DNA of 64,000 nucleotides. It comes from Natronorubrum aibiense. Its GTDB lineage: Archaea > Halobacteriota > Halobacteria > Halobacteriales > Natrialbaceae. The notes beneath the pieces were generated by a model. It worked only from the letters and a program-made list of their open reading frames with translations, did not search any database and was not told the DNA's origin. The stretch is from assembly GCF_009392895.1 (NCBI RefSeq), contig NZ_CP045488.1:2728001-2792000 (forward strand), written 5' to 3'. Positions within the stretch are counted from its first letter, which is position 1; every line of letters starts with the position of its first letter. This document shows, piece by piece, positions 52,538 through 59,799 of this stretch. The translations under genes were made by a program, and so were the position numbers.

Positions 52538-53027
52538 ACGGGCGTCCCCGAGCGATATCGACGCCGTGGCGGAGCTGTGGGTTCGCCTTGCCCGAGACCA
52601 ACGCGCCTACGACTCGGTCGTCCGCGCCGACGACAACCGAGAGACGATGCGCGAGGCGCTGGCGGCCCATCAGGTCAACGACGGCCTGTTCGTCGCCCGC
52701 CTCGAGGGAGAACTCGTCGGCTTCGCGTCCTTTACCGTCGAACACGGCTCGCTCGAACTCGACGCTACGCGCGGCCACCTCTCGAACATCTACGTCGAAC
52801 CCGACGTCCGCAGCCGCGGGATCGGCACCGCGTTGCTCGAGGCCGTCGAGGACGCGCTGGCCGACCGCGGGGTGGAGGTGCTCGTCCTCGAGGTGATGGC
52901 CGACAACGAGGCCGCACGGCGGTTTTACGACCGACACGGGTACGACACCCATCGGGTCGCGATGACGCGCTCGCTCGAGGACAGGAAGCAGTCGGAAAAC
53001 GATACACACTCAAAGGAGGACCACTAA
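52503..53027 (+). CDS. GNAT family N-acetyltransferase
   Basis: A 174-residue single-domain acetyltransferase. The acetyl-CoA-binding motif A is RGHLSNIYVEPDVRSRGIGTALLEAVEDAL (residues about 95-124, with R-S-R-G-I-G-T-A), followed by VLVLEVMADNEAARRFYDRHGYD (motif B). The start at 52503 lies inside the end of pgk, a 35-nt overlap, suggesting cotranscription with pgk. Substrate unknown; N-terminal amine acetylation is one possibility. Confidence 0.9.
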   Translation: MAPHNSSQPTIERASPSDIDAVAELWVRLARDQRAYDSVVRADDNRETMREALAAHQVNDGLFVARLEGELVGFASFTVEHGSLELDATRGHLSNIYVEPDVRSRGIGTALLEAVEDALADRGVEVLVLEVMADNEAARRFYDRHGYDTHRVAMTRSLEDRKQSENDTHSKEDH

Positions 53028-53038
53028 TCGCAAACTGC

Positions 53039-53112
53039 GCCAGGGGAGCATGGGTGGTTCATGCACTCGACTTGTAATCGAGACTCCCGGGGTTCAAATC
53101 CCCGCCCTGGCT
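53039..53112 (+). tRNA. tRNA-Thr(UGU)
   Basis: The acceptor gccaggg (53039-53045) pairs with ccctggc (53105-53111); discriminator is T. The D stem gcat/atgc, anticodon stem ctcga/tcgag around cttgtaa (anticodon TGT, codon ACA, threonine), a five-base variable loop and T arm cgggg-ttcaaat-ccccg are all canonical. Position 8 is G and position 14 is G instead of the nearly universal U8 and A14, which is unusual. CCA is not encoded. Confidence 0.9.
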
Positions 53113-53541
53113 TCTTCGTCGCGACCAAATCGTGAGCGACGCGAAGCGAGAACTGGTTTTGAATTACGGAACGAGTACGTGACGCGGTCAACGTGCAAGG
53201 TGTCTAAATCCGGTCTGTCGTTCGTTTTCGACGGGTAGACAGTCGACAGGCTATGAGTGATTACAGCAACGCGTGTCACAATCCGGTCGGACTGAGAGAC
53301 GCCGGCCGACGAAGGCCGACGAGTGATCGATGACGACGAGGGTCGATGTCTCAGAGTGAGAACCCATTCGTGGCAACGAGTGGTATTCTGCCCTCGTCGT
53401 CGGAAAAATTGACACGGATTTTGATAGTATTATACCCTAAGCATGTTGGTGAGAGAATCAGTACCACGATTCCGAGGCCGTCGCACTCGGGTTTTCGGGG
53501 CCCGAGCGGACAGCCAGCCGACGTGATAAGCGCCGACGCGA
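53113..53541. other. Region downstream of tRNA-Thr without a gene
   Basis: No convincing coding sequence. It contains a gagcgacgcgaagcgag stretch and gttttgaattacgg (53152-53165) resembling the atttgaattaggg (41562-41574) in the spacer downstream of tRNA-Ser, possibly remnants of related elements. An AT-rich gatagtattatacccta (about 53420-53437) could be a promoter, but no gene follows it. Confidence 0.5.
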
Positions 53542-54663
53542 TCAGTACGGGCAGTCGCTGTTAGAGCCGGCTGTCGTGGTTTCCGGGGCCTCGAGCGTCG
53601 GGTCAGAGACGTTCCACACGGGTTCGGTGGTGACCGTCCCGTCGCTCGTGATTACCCAGGGAATCACCTGGAAGGTGTCACAGAGGCCGCTGTCGACGGA
53701 GAGCGTCGCCGTATCCGACGCCCCCGAGACGTCGCTGACCCCGAGGAGCCGATCCGCCTGCGAGAGCCACCAGACGACGCGCTCGAGGGTCCCGTCGGGA
53801 TCGGCAACGTCGAGTTCGAAAGTTACCGATTCGTCGGGCGTGACCTCGAGGGTCCCCGCTGCCGGCCGTGCAGCGTCGATGGTGGGTCGTTGGAGTCCGT
53901 TCGGCGTGACGGTGACCGTCCAGTTCGCGCGGTACTGCTCGCCGTCGACGTCGACGCCCGCAACGACCTCGTAGGTGCCGTCGGTCTCGAAGGATTCCTG
54001 CCAGTAGTGGGCGTCCTGTTCGACGTAGTAGACGCCTTGCCACGGGTTCGCCAGCGTGTCTCCGACGTTCTCGCCATCGATCCACCAGGTGGTCGTCTGG
54101 AAGACGTCGGGGTCGACGGCCCCGACCTCGAACTGGACCGTGGTCTCCGGCTGGACGGCCAGTTCGGGGTCGGGAAACTGCAGCGTCGGGTCCAGTTCGG
54201 GGGTTTCACGGAGCCCGACGGTGCGCTCGTCGGCGTCGACTCCGCCGTCGACTTCGACCCGAACCGTCACCTCGTCGGCTTCGGCGACGGGTTCGGTCCG
54301 GTAGCTCGGGGGAAACGGCCGTTCGGTTTCGCCGGGGCCGACGGTCAGAGTGATATTCCCCGCCTGCTCGCCGTCGACGACGTACTCGAGCGTCGGCCGG
54401 ATCGCCTCCGCGGTCAGGTTCTCGACCTCGACGGTCCACTCGAGGAGGGCTCCGCCGGTAATCTCGTCCGGGAGTTCGACGATGCGGACGGAGACCGGTG
54501 TCTCCTCGCCGTCGGCAGGGTCAGTATCAGTGCCGGTGTCGGATGCACCTTCGTCTGCGGTGGTGGTGCCGGCTGTGTCGTCGCCGAGCGTTGCGGTTCC
54601 GACGGACGCAGCCGGAACGAGGCTCCCTGCTGTAACCCCTCGTAGAAGCGTTCGCCTGTTCAC
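53542..54663 (-). CDS. Tat-exported protein with tandem Ig-like (WW) repeats
   Basis: A 373-residue secreted protein. The N-terminus MNRRTLLRGVTAGSLVPAASVG has the twin-arginine RR and a hydrophobic h-region. After a Thr/Asp linker come beta-rich domains; two copies of a repeat are clear: VQPETTVQFEVGAVDPDVFQTTTWWIDG (about residues 168-195) and VTPDESVTFELDVADPDGTLERVVWWLS (about 280-307), each with the conserved Asp-Pro-Asp and Trp-Trp. The fold suggests extracellular immunoglobulin-like or CARDB domains, possibly cell-surface. No lipobox Cys or transpeptidase site is seen; the only Cys residues are in the C-terminal part. Function unknown. Confidence 0.78.
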   Translation of the reverse strand: MNRRTLLRGVTAGSLVPAASVGTATLGDDTAGTTTADEGASDTGTDTDPADGEETPVSVRIVELPDEITGGALLEWTVEVENLTAEAIRPTLEYVVDGEQAGNITLTVGPGETERPFPPSYRTEPVAEADEVTVRVEVDGGVDADERTVGLRETPELDPTLQFPDPELAVQPETTVQFEVGAVDPDVFQTTTWWIDGENVGDTLANPWQGVYYVEQDAHYWQESFETDGTYEVVAGVDVDGEQYRANWTVTVTPNGLQRPTIDAARPAAGTLEVTPDESVTFELDVADPDGTLERVVWWLSQADRLLGVSDVSGASDTATLSVDSGLCDTFQVIPWVITSDGTVTTEPVWNVSDPTLEAPETTTAGSNSDCPY

Positions 54664-54955
54664 GTCTCGACCCTCATACCGACACCCAACCCGAAATCAC
54701 AGCATAAGTGCGTGCCATCGTTGTCCAGCCAAATTGGACATTGGAAACGCACGAACACTCCAGTCGTTCCGATGGTAGAGCTTACAGGACTGTTGTGTCC
54801 GCATAATGTCGAGGCGGTCGCCCCACGCTCGCCGACTCGAGTGCCGTTCGGGCGATACGGAAGGGCGGCCCGTCGAACAGCGACAGCACGACACGGAAGC
54901 GCGAGCGGCGGAAAAAGCGACACCTATAACCCGATCGGACGGCCGTTCGTTCTGC

Positions 54956-55582
54956 CTACTCGGCGCATCTCGCGATCCGGGCGTCCCCCGAGAGCGCGTC
55001 GACGTGGACGTGGACGGTCGACCCGTCGGTTTCGAACGGGACGATCCAAGAGGCGCTCGTTCGATGTGGTTCCTCGATCACCGTCGGCTCGTCCGCCTCG
55101 ACCGCGTCGGCCTCGGCTGCGAGGGTTTTGCGGGCGATCCGTTCGGCCTCTGCGGCGTCGGTGATCCGTATCTCGTCGGTCAGGCGGACGGTCACGACCG
55201 GGACGTCGGCCATGCGAACGACGCGTTCGGTGACGCTGCCGACCAGCACCCGATCGAGGCCGGTTCGGCCCTGTGTCCCCATGACGATCATGTCGACGTC
55301 GTGCTCATCAGCGTACTCGAGAATGACCTCGTGTGGGACCCCCTGTTCGACCGCCGTGACGGCCTCGACGCCGTCTCGAGTCGCTTCGGCCTCGATTCGC
55401 TCGACAGCGCGGTGGGCGGCGGGTGTCGCGGCGTCGTTCTGGAGCGTCCCGAGTGGCCCTTCGGGGACGACCGAGAGGGCGTGAATCGTCGCCCCGAATC
55501 GGTCCGCAATCGTCAGGCCGTGCGTGATCGACTGGCGCGTTCCGTCGCTCCCGTCCGTCGGAATGAGGACGTCCTGATACAT
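54956..55582 (-). CDS. Universal stress protein with C-terminal extension
   Basis: A 208-residue UspA-family protein. The N-terminal 140 residues hold the ATP-binding features: VLIPTDGSDGTRQSI at the start and VMGTQGRTGLDRVLVGSVTERVVRMADVPVV (the G-x2-G-x9-G-S/T phosphate loop). About 65 residues follow (ADAVEADEPTVIEEPHRTSASWIVPFETDGSTVHVHVDAL), a haloarchaeal add-on not present in the minimal Usp fold. It is divergent from the acyl-CoA ligase gene. Its exact stress role is not defined. Confidence 0.9.
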   Translation of the reverse strand: MYQDVLIPTDGSDGTRQSITHGLTIADRFGATIHALSVVPEGPLGTLQNDAATPAAHRAVERIEAEATRDGVEAVTAVEQGVPHEVILEYADEHDVDMIVMGTQGRTGLDRVLVGSVTERVVRMADVPVVTVRLTDEIRITDAAEAERIARKTLAAEADAVEADEPTVIEEPHRTSASWIVPFETDGSTVHVHVDALSGDARIARCAE

Positions 55583-55740
55583 TACTGTGGGGTTGGGAGC
55601 ACGAACGTAATAGCGTGCCGGCTACATTCGGTGGACACTCGCAGACGAACCCTCCGTCCCAGCAACTGATCGGTGCCCTACTCGAGAACCGGGCAACCCC
55701 GATGCCCTTTGGTAATCCTTTTTACGGTACATGAAAACGT

Positions 55741-57351
55741 ATGCCACGGAGCATGACAAATCTTGTCACAAATCTCGCGGCCGCCGTCGAGAAGTACGGC
55801 AAACAGACCGCGGTTGGCTATCAGGGGACTGAAACGAGTTACGAGGAGTTCTGGGGACAGACGGGGGCGTTCGCGGCGGCGCTCGACGCCTGCGGCGTCG
55901 GTGGCGGCGATCGGGTCGCGATCTATCTGCCGAACGTCCCGCCGTTTCTGATCGCGTTCCACGGGACGCTTCGGGCCGGCGGGGTCGTCGTCCCGATGAA
56001 CCCGCAGTATAAAGCCCGCGAGATCAGCCATCTGCTCGGCGACAGCGAGGCGTCGGTAGTCGTCACGCTTTCGGATCTCGTCCCGTTCGTCGATGCTGTC
56101 CGGGACGAGACCAGCGTCGAGCACGTCGTCAGTGTCGACGGCGACGCGGAGGGTGCAACCGCACTCGAGGCCTTTCTCGAGCCCGGCGACCCCGACATCG
56201 TCGAGCGAGCCGACGACGACGTGGCCGTCCAGCCCTATACGTCAGGAACGACCGGGCAGCCAAAGGGCGTCCAGCTTACTCACAACAATCTCGCGTCGAA
56301 CGCTCAGTCCGCAGGGGAACTCATTCCGGACGGGATCCGATCAGATGACAAACAGCTCGGCGTCCTCCCGCTGTTTCACATCTACGGCATGACCGTCGTG
56401 ATGAACGCGACGCTGTTCAACGGTGGCGCGTTTTACCCGTTGCCGTCGTGGGACGCCCAGGAGGCCGTCTCACTCATCGAAAACGAGGAGTTGACGCTGA
56501 TGCACGGCGTGCCGGCGATGTACAACGACGTCATCAATCAGCCGAACGCCGAGGAGTTCGACCTCTCGTCGCTACGGCTGTGTGGCGTCGGCGGCGCCGG
56601 CATCCCCGTCGAGGTACTGCGTCGGTTCGAAGAACTGTACGAGCCGAAGGTCTACGAGGGCTACGGGCTGACCGAGACGAGCCCGGTTACGCACTTCAAC
56701 AGCCCGGTCAAAGGCCGCCGCGTCGGTAGCATCGGCAAACCAGTCCCCGGTGTCGACTCGAGGGTCGTCGACGGCGATTTCGAGGACGTCGCACCAGTCG
56801 AGCAGGGACCAGTCGATGAAGACGAAACGGATCTCGACGAAATCACCGGCGAAATCGTCGTCGCCGGGCCGAACGTCATGAAAGGCTACTACGGGCTGCC
56901 CGAGGCCAACGAGGAAGTGTTCACCGAGGACGACGGCCGAACGTGGTTCCACACGGGTGACCTGGGCTATCGCGACGAAGACGGCTTCTTCTACGTTGTC
57001 GACCGGGAGAAACACATGATCGTCACCGGCGGCTACAACGTCTACCCACGGGAAGTCGAGGAATTGCTCTTCGAACACGAGGCGGTTGCCGACGCCGCCG
57101 TCGCCGGGATTCCGGACGAACGCCGCGGTGAGACGGTCAAGGCGTTCGTCGTTCCCACGCCCGACGCGGAGATCACGGAAGACGAACTCAAAGAGTACTG
57201 CCTGACAAACCTCGCGGAGTACAAACATCCCCGTGAGATCGAGTTCGTCGAGGAGCTTCCGCGGACGACGACGGGGAAGGTCCAGAAATTCAAACTCCGC
57301 GAACGAGAGGAGAGTGCGGAGGATACGGAGCCGGAAACGGAGGCCGAGTGA
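55741..57351 (+). CDS. Acyl-CoA ligase (AMP-forming, long/medium-chain)
   Basis: A 536-residue member of the adenylate-forming family, which activates carboxylic acids with ATP and CoA. The AMP-binding motif YTSGTTGQPKG is at residues 166-176, YEGYGLTETSP is the second core, and the hinge region TGDLGYRDEDGFFYVVDREKHMIVTGGYNVYPREVE precedes the C-terminal lysine in PRTTTGKVQKFKL, the adenylating residue. An in-frame ATG four codons downstream is also possible. The next gene overlaps it by one nt (TGATG), an enoyl-CoA hydratase, so both act in fatty-acid or related acyl-CoA metabolism. Confidence 0.93.
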   Translation: MPRSMTNLVTNLAAAVEKYGKQTAVGYQGTETSYEEFWGQTGAFAAALDACGVGGGDRVAIYLPNVPPFLIAFHGTLRAGGVVVPMNPQYKAREISHLLGDSEASVVVTLSDLVPFVDAVRDETSVEHVVSVDGDAEGATALEAFLEPGDPDIVERADDDVAVQPYTSGTTGQPKGVQLTHNNLASNAQSAGELIPDGIRSDDKQLGVLPLFHIYGMTVVMNATLFNGGAFYPLPSWDAQEAVSLIENEELTLMHGVPAMYNDVINQPNAEEFDLSSLRLCGVGGAGIPVEVLRRFEELYEPKVYEGYGLTETSPVTHFNSPVKGRRVGSIGKPVPGVDSRVVDGDFEDVAPVEQGPVDEDETDLDEITGEIVVAGPNVMKGYYGLPEANEEVFTEDDGRTWFHTGDLGYRDEDGFFYVVDREKHMIVTGGYNVYPREVEELLFEHEAVADAAVAGIPDERRGETVKAFVVPTPDAEITEDELKEYCLTNLAEYKHPREIEFVEELPRTTTGKVQKFKLREREESAEDTEPETEAE

Positions 57352-58151
57352 TGGCTCTCGGTGACGCCGTTCAGCTTGAGCTCGATGCAGACGGTCCGGC
57401 AACGATCACGCTCGATCAGCCCGAGCGGCGCAACGCCCTCTCGGAGGCGATCGCCGCCGGCATTTCGGCTGCCCTCGATGAGATCGAGGGCAGCGACGCT
57501 CGCTGTGTGCTCCTCGAGGGGTCGGGCGGGTCGTTTTCGGCCGGCGGCGACATCGAGCGGATGATCAAGGGGATCCAGACCGACGCGCCGATCGACGAGC
57601 GCGTGCGCGCCCTCGAGCGATCGACGAACGAACTGATCGGCCGGCTGGTGTCGTTTCCCATTCCGACGATTGCGCTCGTCGACGGGGCTGCCGTCGGCGC
57701 TGGCGCGAACCTCGCGCTCGCGTGTGACATGCAACTGGCGAGCGAACGGGCCGCCTTCGGCTTCGTCTTCCGGCAGGTCGGGCTGAGCGTCGACGCCGGC
57801 ACCTCCTACCTGCTCCCGCGCGTCGTCGGCGAGAACGTTGCCAAAGAACTCGTCCTCACGGGCGACATTATCGGGGCCGATCGGGCGCACGAGCTCGGCC
57901 TCGTAAATCACGTCTACGACGCAGACGAGTTCGACGAGGCCGTCGAGACGTTCGTCGAGAAGATTACCTCTGGCCCACCGGTCGCGCTGCGCCACGCCAA
58001 CCGACTGCTCGGCGAGGGCCTCGAGAAATCGCTCGAGCAGGCGTTGACCGACGAAGCGGTCGCACAGGGCATCGCGTTCGACACCGACGATCACGAGGAG
58101 GGCGTGACCGCTTTCCTCGAGGACCGCGATCCCGAGTTCGAGGGACGCTAA
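57351..58151 (+). CDS. Enoyl-CoA hydratase/isomerase family protein
   Basis: A 266-residue crotonase-fold protein. The oxyanion-hole and CoA-binding stretches are GGSFSAGGDIERM (residues about 62-74) and VDGAAVGAGANLALACDMQLAS (about 105-126), with the FGFVFRQVGLSVDAGTSYLLPR segment following. Of the two catalytic glutamates of true hydratases, neither is clearly present at the expected places (VGAGANLAL lacks the first, and QVGLSVDAG has Asp), so it may be an isomerase or another crotonase activity. It overlaps the acyl-CoA ligase by one nt. Confidence 0.88.
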   Translation: MALGDAVQLELDADGPATITLDQPERRNALSEAIAAGISAALDEIEGSDARCVLLEGSGGSFSAGGDIERMIKGIQTDAPIDERVRALERSTNELIGRLVSFPIPTIALVDGAAVGAGANLALACDMQLASERAAFGFVFRQVGLSVDAGTSYLLPRVVGENVAKELVLTGDIIGADRAHELGLVNHVYDADEFDEAVETFVEKITSGPPVALRHANRLLGEGLEKSLEQALTDEAVAQGIAFDTDDHEEGVTAFLEDRDPEFEGR

Positions 58152-58217
58152 CGTCGGCCACAGTCCGTTGGGACAAGCGACGACCGGCGACGAGGAGGCG
58201 ACTCGAGCCCGAGTTGC

Positions 58218-58673
58218 TTACTCGCTGTGGGCGACTCCCGTCCCGACCGAAACGAGCGTCGACACCCGCGCGTTCTCCTTGATTTCGAGGCCACCGTCGG
58301 CGACCGACAACGGGAGCAGCGGCAAGTGGTCTCGGACCTGCACTGACGGATGAGAGCCGCCGCGAGCGAGCAGTTCGTTGCGCGGCTGGAGCTGCAGTGG
58401 CTCGTCGAGGCCAGTCAGGAACTCGTTGTGCTGGATGACGTATTGGCCCCCTTCGAGGTGCCACCAGCCGAACTCGTCGTCGGGGTCGTAGAGGTCGGTC
58501 GCGATGGGCTCGAGGTCGGCGTCCTCGAGTTCGTCACCGCCGAAATCGAGTCGGCCGGGTGCAGTGACCTCGTACACCGCGCTGACGGTCAGATCGATGC
58601 CGTGGTCGTGAATCTGTGCCGGTTCGTACACGAGATTGTCGACGGCGTCGGCGAGTGGATTTTCGGCAGACAT
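58218..58673 (-). CDS. dCTP deaminase/dUTPase-fold protein (divergent)
   Basis: A 151-residue protein whose central QYVIQHNEFLTGLDEPLQLQPRNELLARGG segment matches the dCTP deaminase and dUTPase fold, followed by the LPLSVADGGLEIKENARVST region. The usual catalytic motif (A-R-S-S-x-x-R/G-x-G and the downstream loop) is altered here to PRNELLARGGSHPS, so nucleotide hydrolysis or deamination is not assured. The ATG at 58673 is chosen over a longer frame to 58868 that crosses the MOSC promoter. It is divergent from the MOSC gene. Confidence 0.7.
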   Translation of the reverse strand: MSAENPLADAVDNLVYEPAQIHDHGIDLTVSAVYEVTAPGRLDFGGDELEDADLEPIATDLYDPDDEFGWWHLEGGQYVIQHNEFLTGLDEPLQLQPRNELLARGGSHPSVQVRDHLPLLPLSVADGGLEIKENARVSTLVSVGTGVAHSE

Positions 58674-58855
58674 TTCGGTTGTCCTGACGGTTTCGAGTGG
58701 CAAAAACGTGTCCTCGAGCGGAACGCGGTAGCAGAACCGGCAGGCGACTGACCGGCGGTGGGGCAGAGCGCGAAAGGCGACGGCATTCGGGTCTGCAGAC
58801 GAGGCAAGCGACCGAACGGATACACATATGCATCGCCGCCGCGACGGCACGCACA

Positions 58856-59698
58856 ATGGCACAGCCACAGCTCGCGTCCATCCGTGTCCATCCGATCAAG
58901 TCCCTCGGAGGGGTGTCGGTCACCGAGGCCGAGATCGTCGACAACGGCGGCCTATCGTGGGATCGACGGTACGCGATCGTCGAACAGTCGCCGGAGGGGA
59001 CGACAGGGACCGAGCCAGGCGGCCGGTACGTCAACGGGAAACGGGAGCGCCGAATCCACGGCCTCGAGGCGACGTACGATCTCGACCGCGAGACGGTTTC
59101 CATCGGGGAACGCGACAGCGACGAGCGTCACACGTTCCACCTCGACCTCGACCGTGACTGTTTCACGTCGTGGCTTTCTGACTTCTTCGGCTATCCGGTC
59201 GATCTCGTTCGCGACGACGAGGGCGGGTTCCCGGACGATACGGATGCCACGGGACCGACAGTGATCAGTACGGGCACGCTCGAGGCCGTCGCCTCGTGGT
59301 ACGAGGGGATCGACGCCGACGAGATGTGTCGGCGGCTCCGTCCGAATCTGGTCCTCGAGGCACCTGCGTTCTGGGAGGATCGCCTCTACGAGGCACCCGG
59401 ACAGGTCGTCCCCTTCGAGGTCGGCTCAGCGACGTTGCAGGGCGTCAATCCGTGTCAACGGTGTGTCGTTCCGACCCGCGATCCCGACACCGGCGAACCG
59501 ACCGACGGATTTCGGGAGACGTTCGTCGAGCAACGGGCAGCGACGCTCCCCGAGTGGGCGAGCGAGGACTGGTTCGATCACTACTTCCGGCTGATGGTGA
59601 ACACGCACGTGCCCGACGCTTCGTGGGGGACGACGCTCGCCGTCGGCGACCGCGTGACCGTCGACAAATCGACGGTCGATCCGAAGTCAGTCGACTGA
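58856..59698 (+). CDS. MOSC domain-containing protein
   Basis: A 280-residue protein with an N-terminal MOSC-N beta-barrel (IRVHPIKSLGGVSVTEAEIVDNGGLSWDRRYAIVE, residues about 7-41) and a C-terminal MOSC domain (about 135-275). The conserved cysteine predicted to bind sulfur or molybdenum cofactor is in GVNPCQRCVVPTRDPDTGE. These proteins are thought to carry sulfur or use Moco, as in mitochondrial amidoxime reductases. The ATG at 58856 starts family similarity; the reading frame upstream is unrelated. Substrate not known. Confidence 0.9.
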   Translation: MAQPQLASIRVHPIKSLGGVSVTEAEIVDNGGLSWDRRYAIVEQSPEGTTGTEPGGRYVNGKRERRIHGLEATYDLDRETVSIGERDSDERHTFHLDLDRDCFTSWLSDFFGYPVDLVRDDEGGFPDDTDATGPTVISTGTLEAVASWYEGIDADEMCRRLRPNLVLEAPAFWEDRLYEAPGQVVPFEVGSATLQGVNPCQRCVVPTRDPDTGEPTDGFRETFVEQRAATLPEWASEDWFDHYFRLMVNTHVPDASWGTTLAVGDRVTVDKSTVDPKSVD

Positions 59699-59799
59699 TC
59701 CCGAAGATCCCGTCACCGCCGGCGAGTCGACTGCGGCTGGTTTTCAGTTCTGGTACTCACGGGTAAAACGCAAAGAGGGCGCTCCGGCTTTCGGTGGGC

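Noticed and set aside
53420-53541. A promoter-like AT-rich sequence followed by a 27-codon frame
   Set aside because: The frame is short, basic and has no support beyond the AT-rich stretch.
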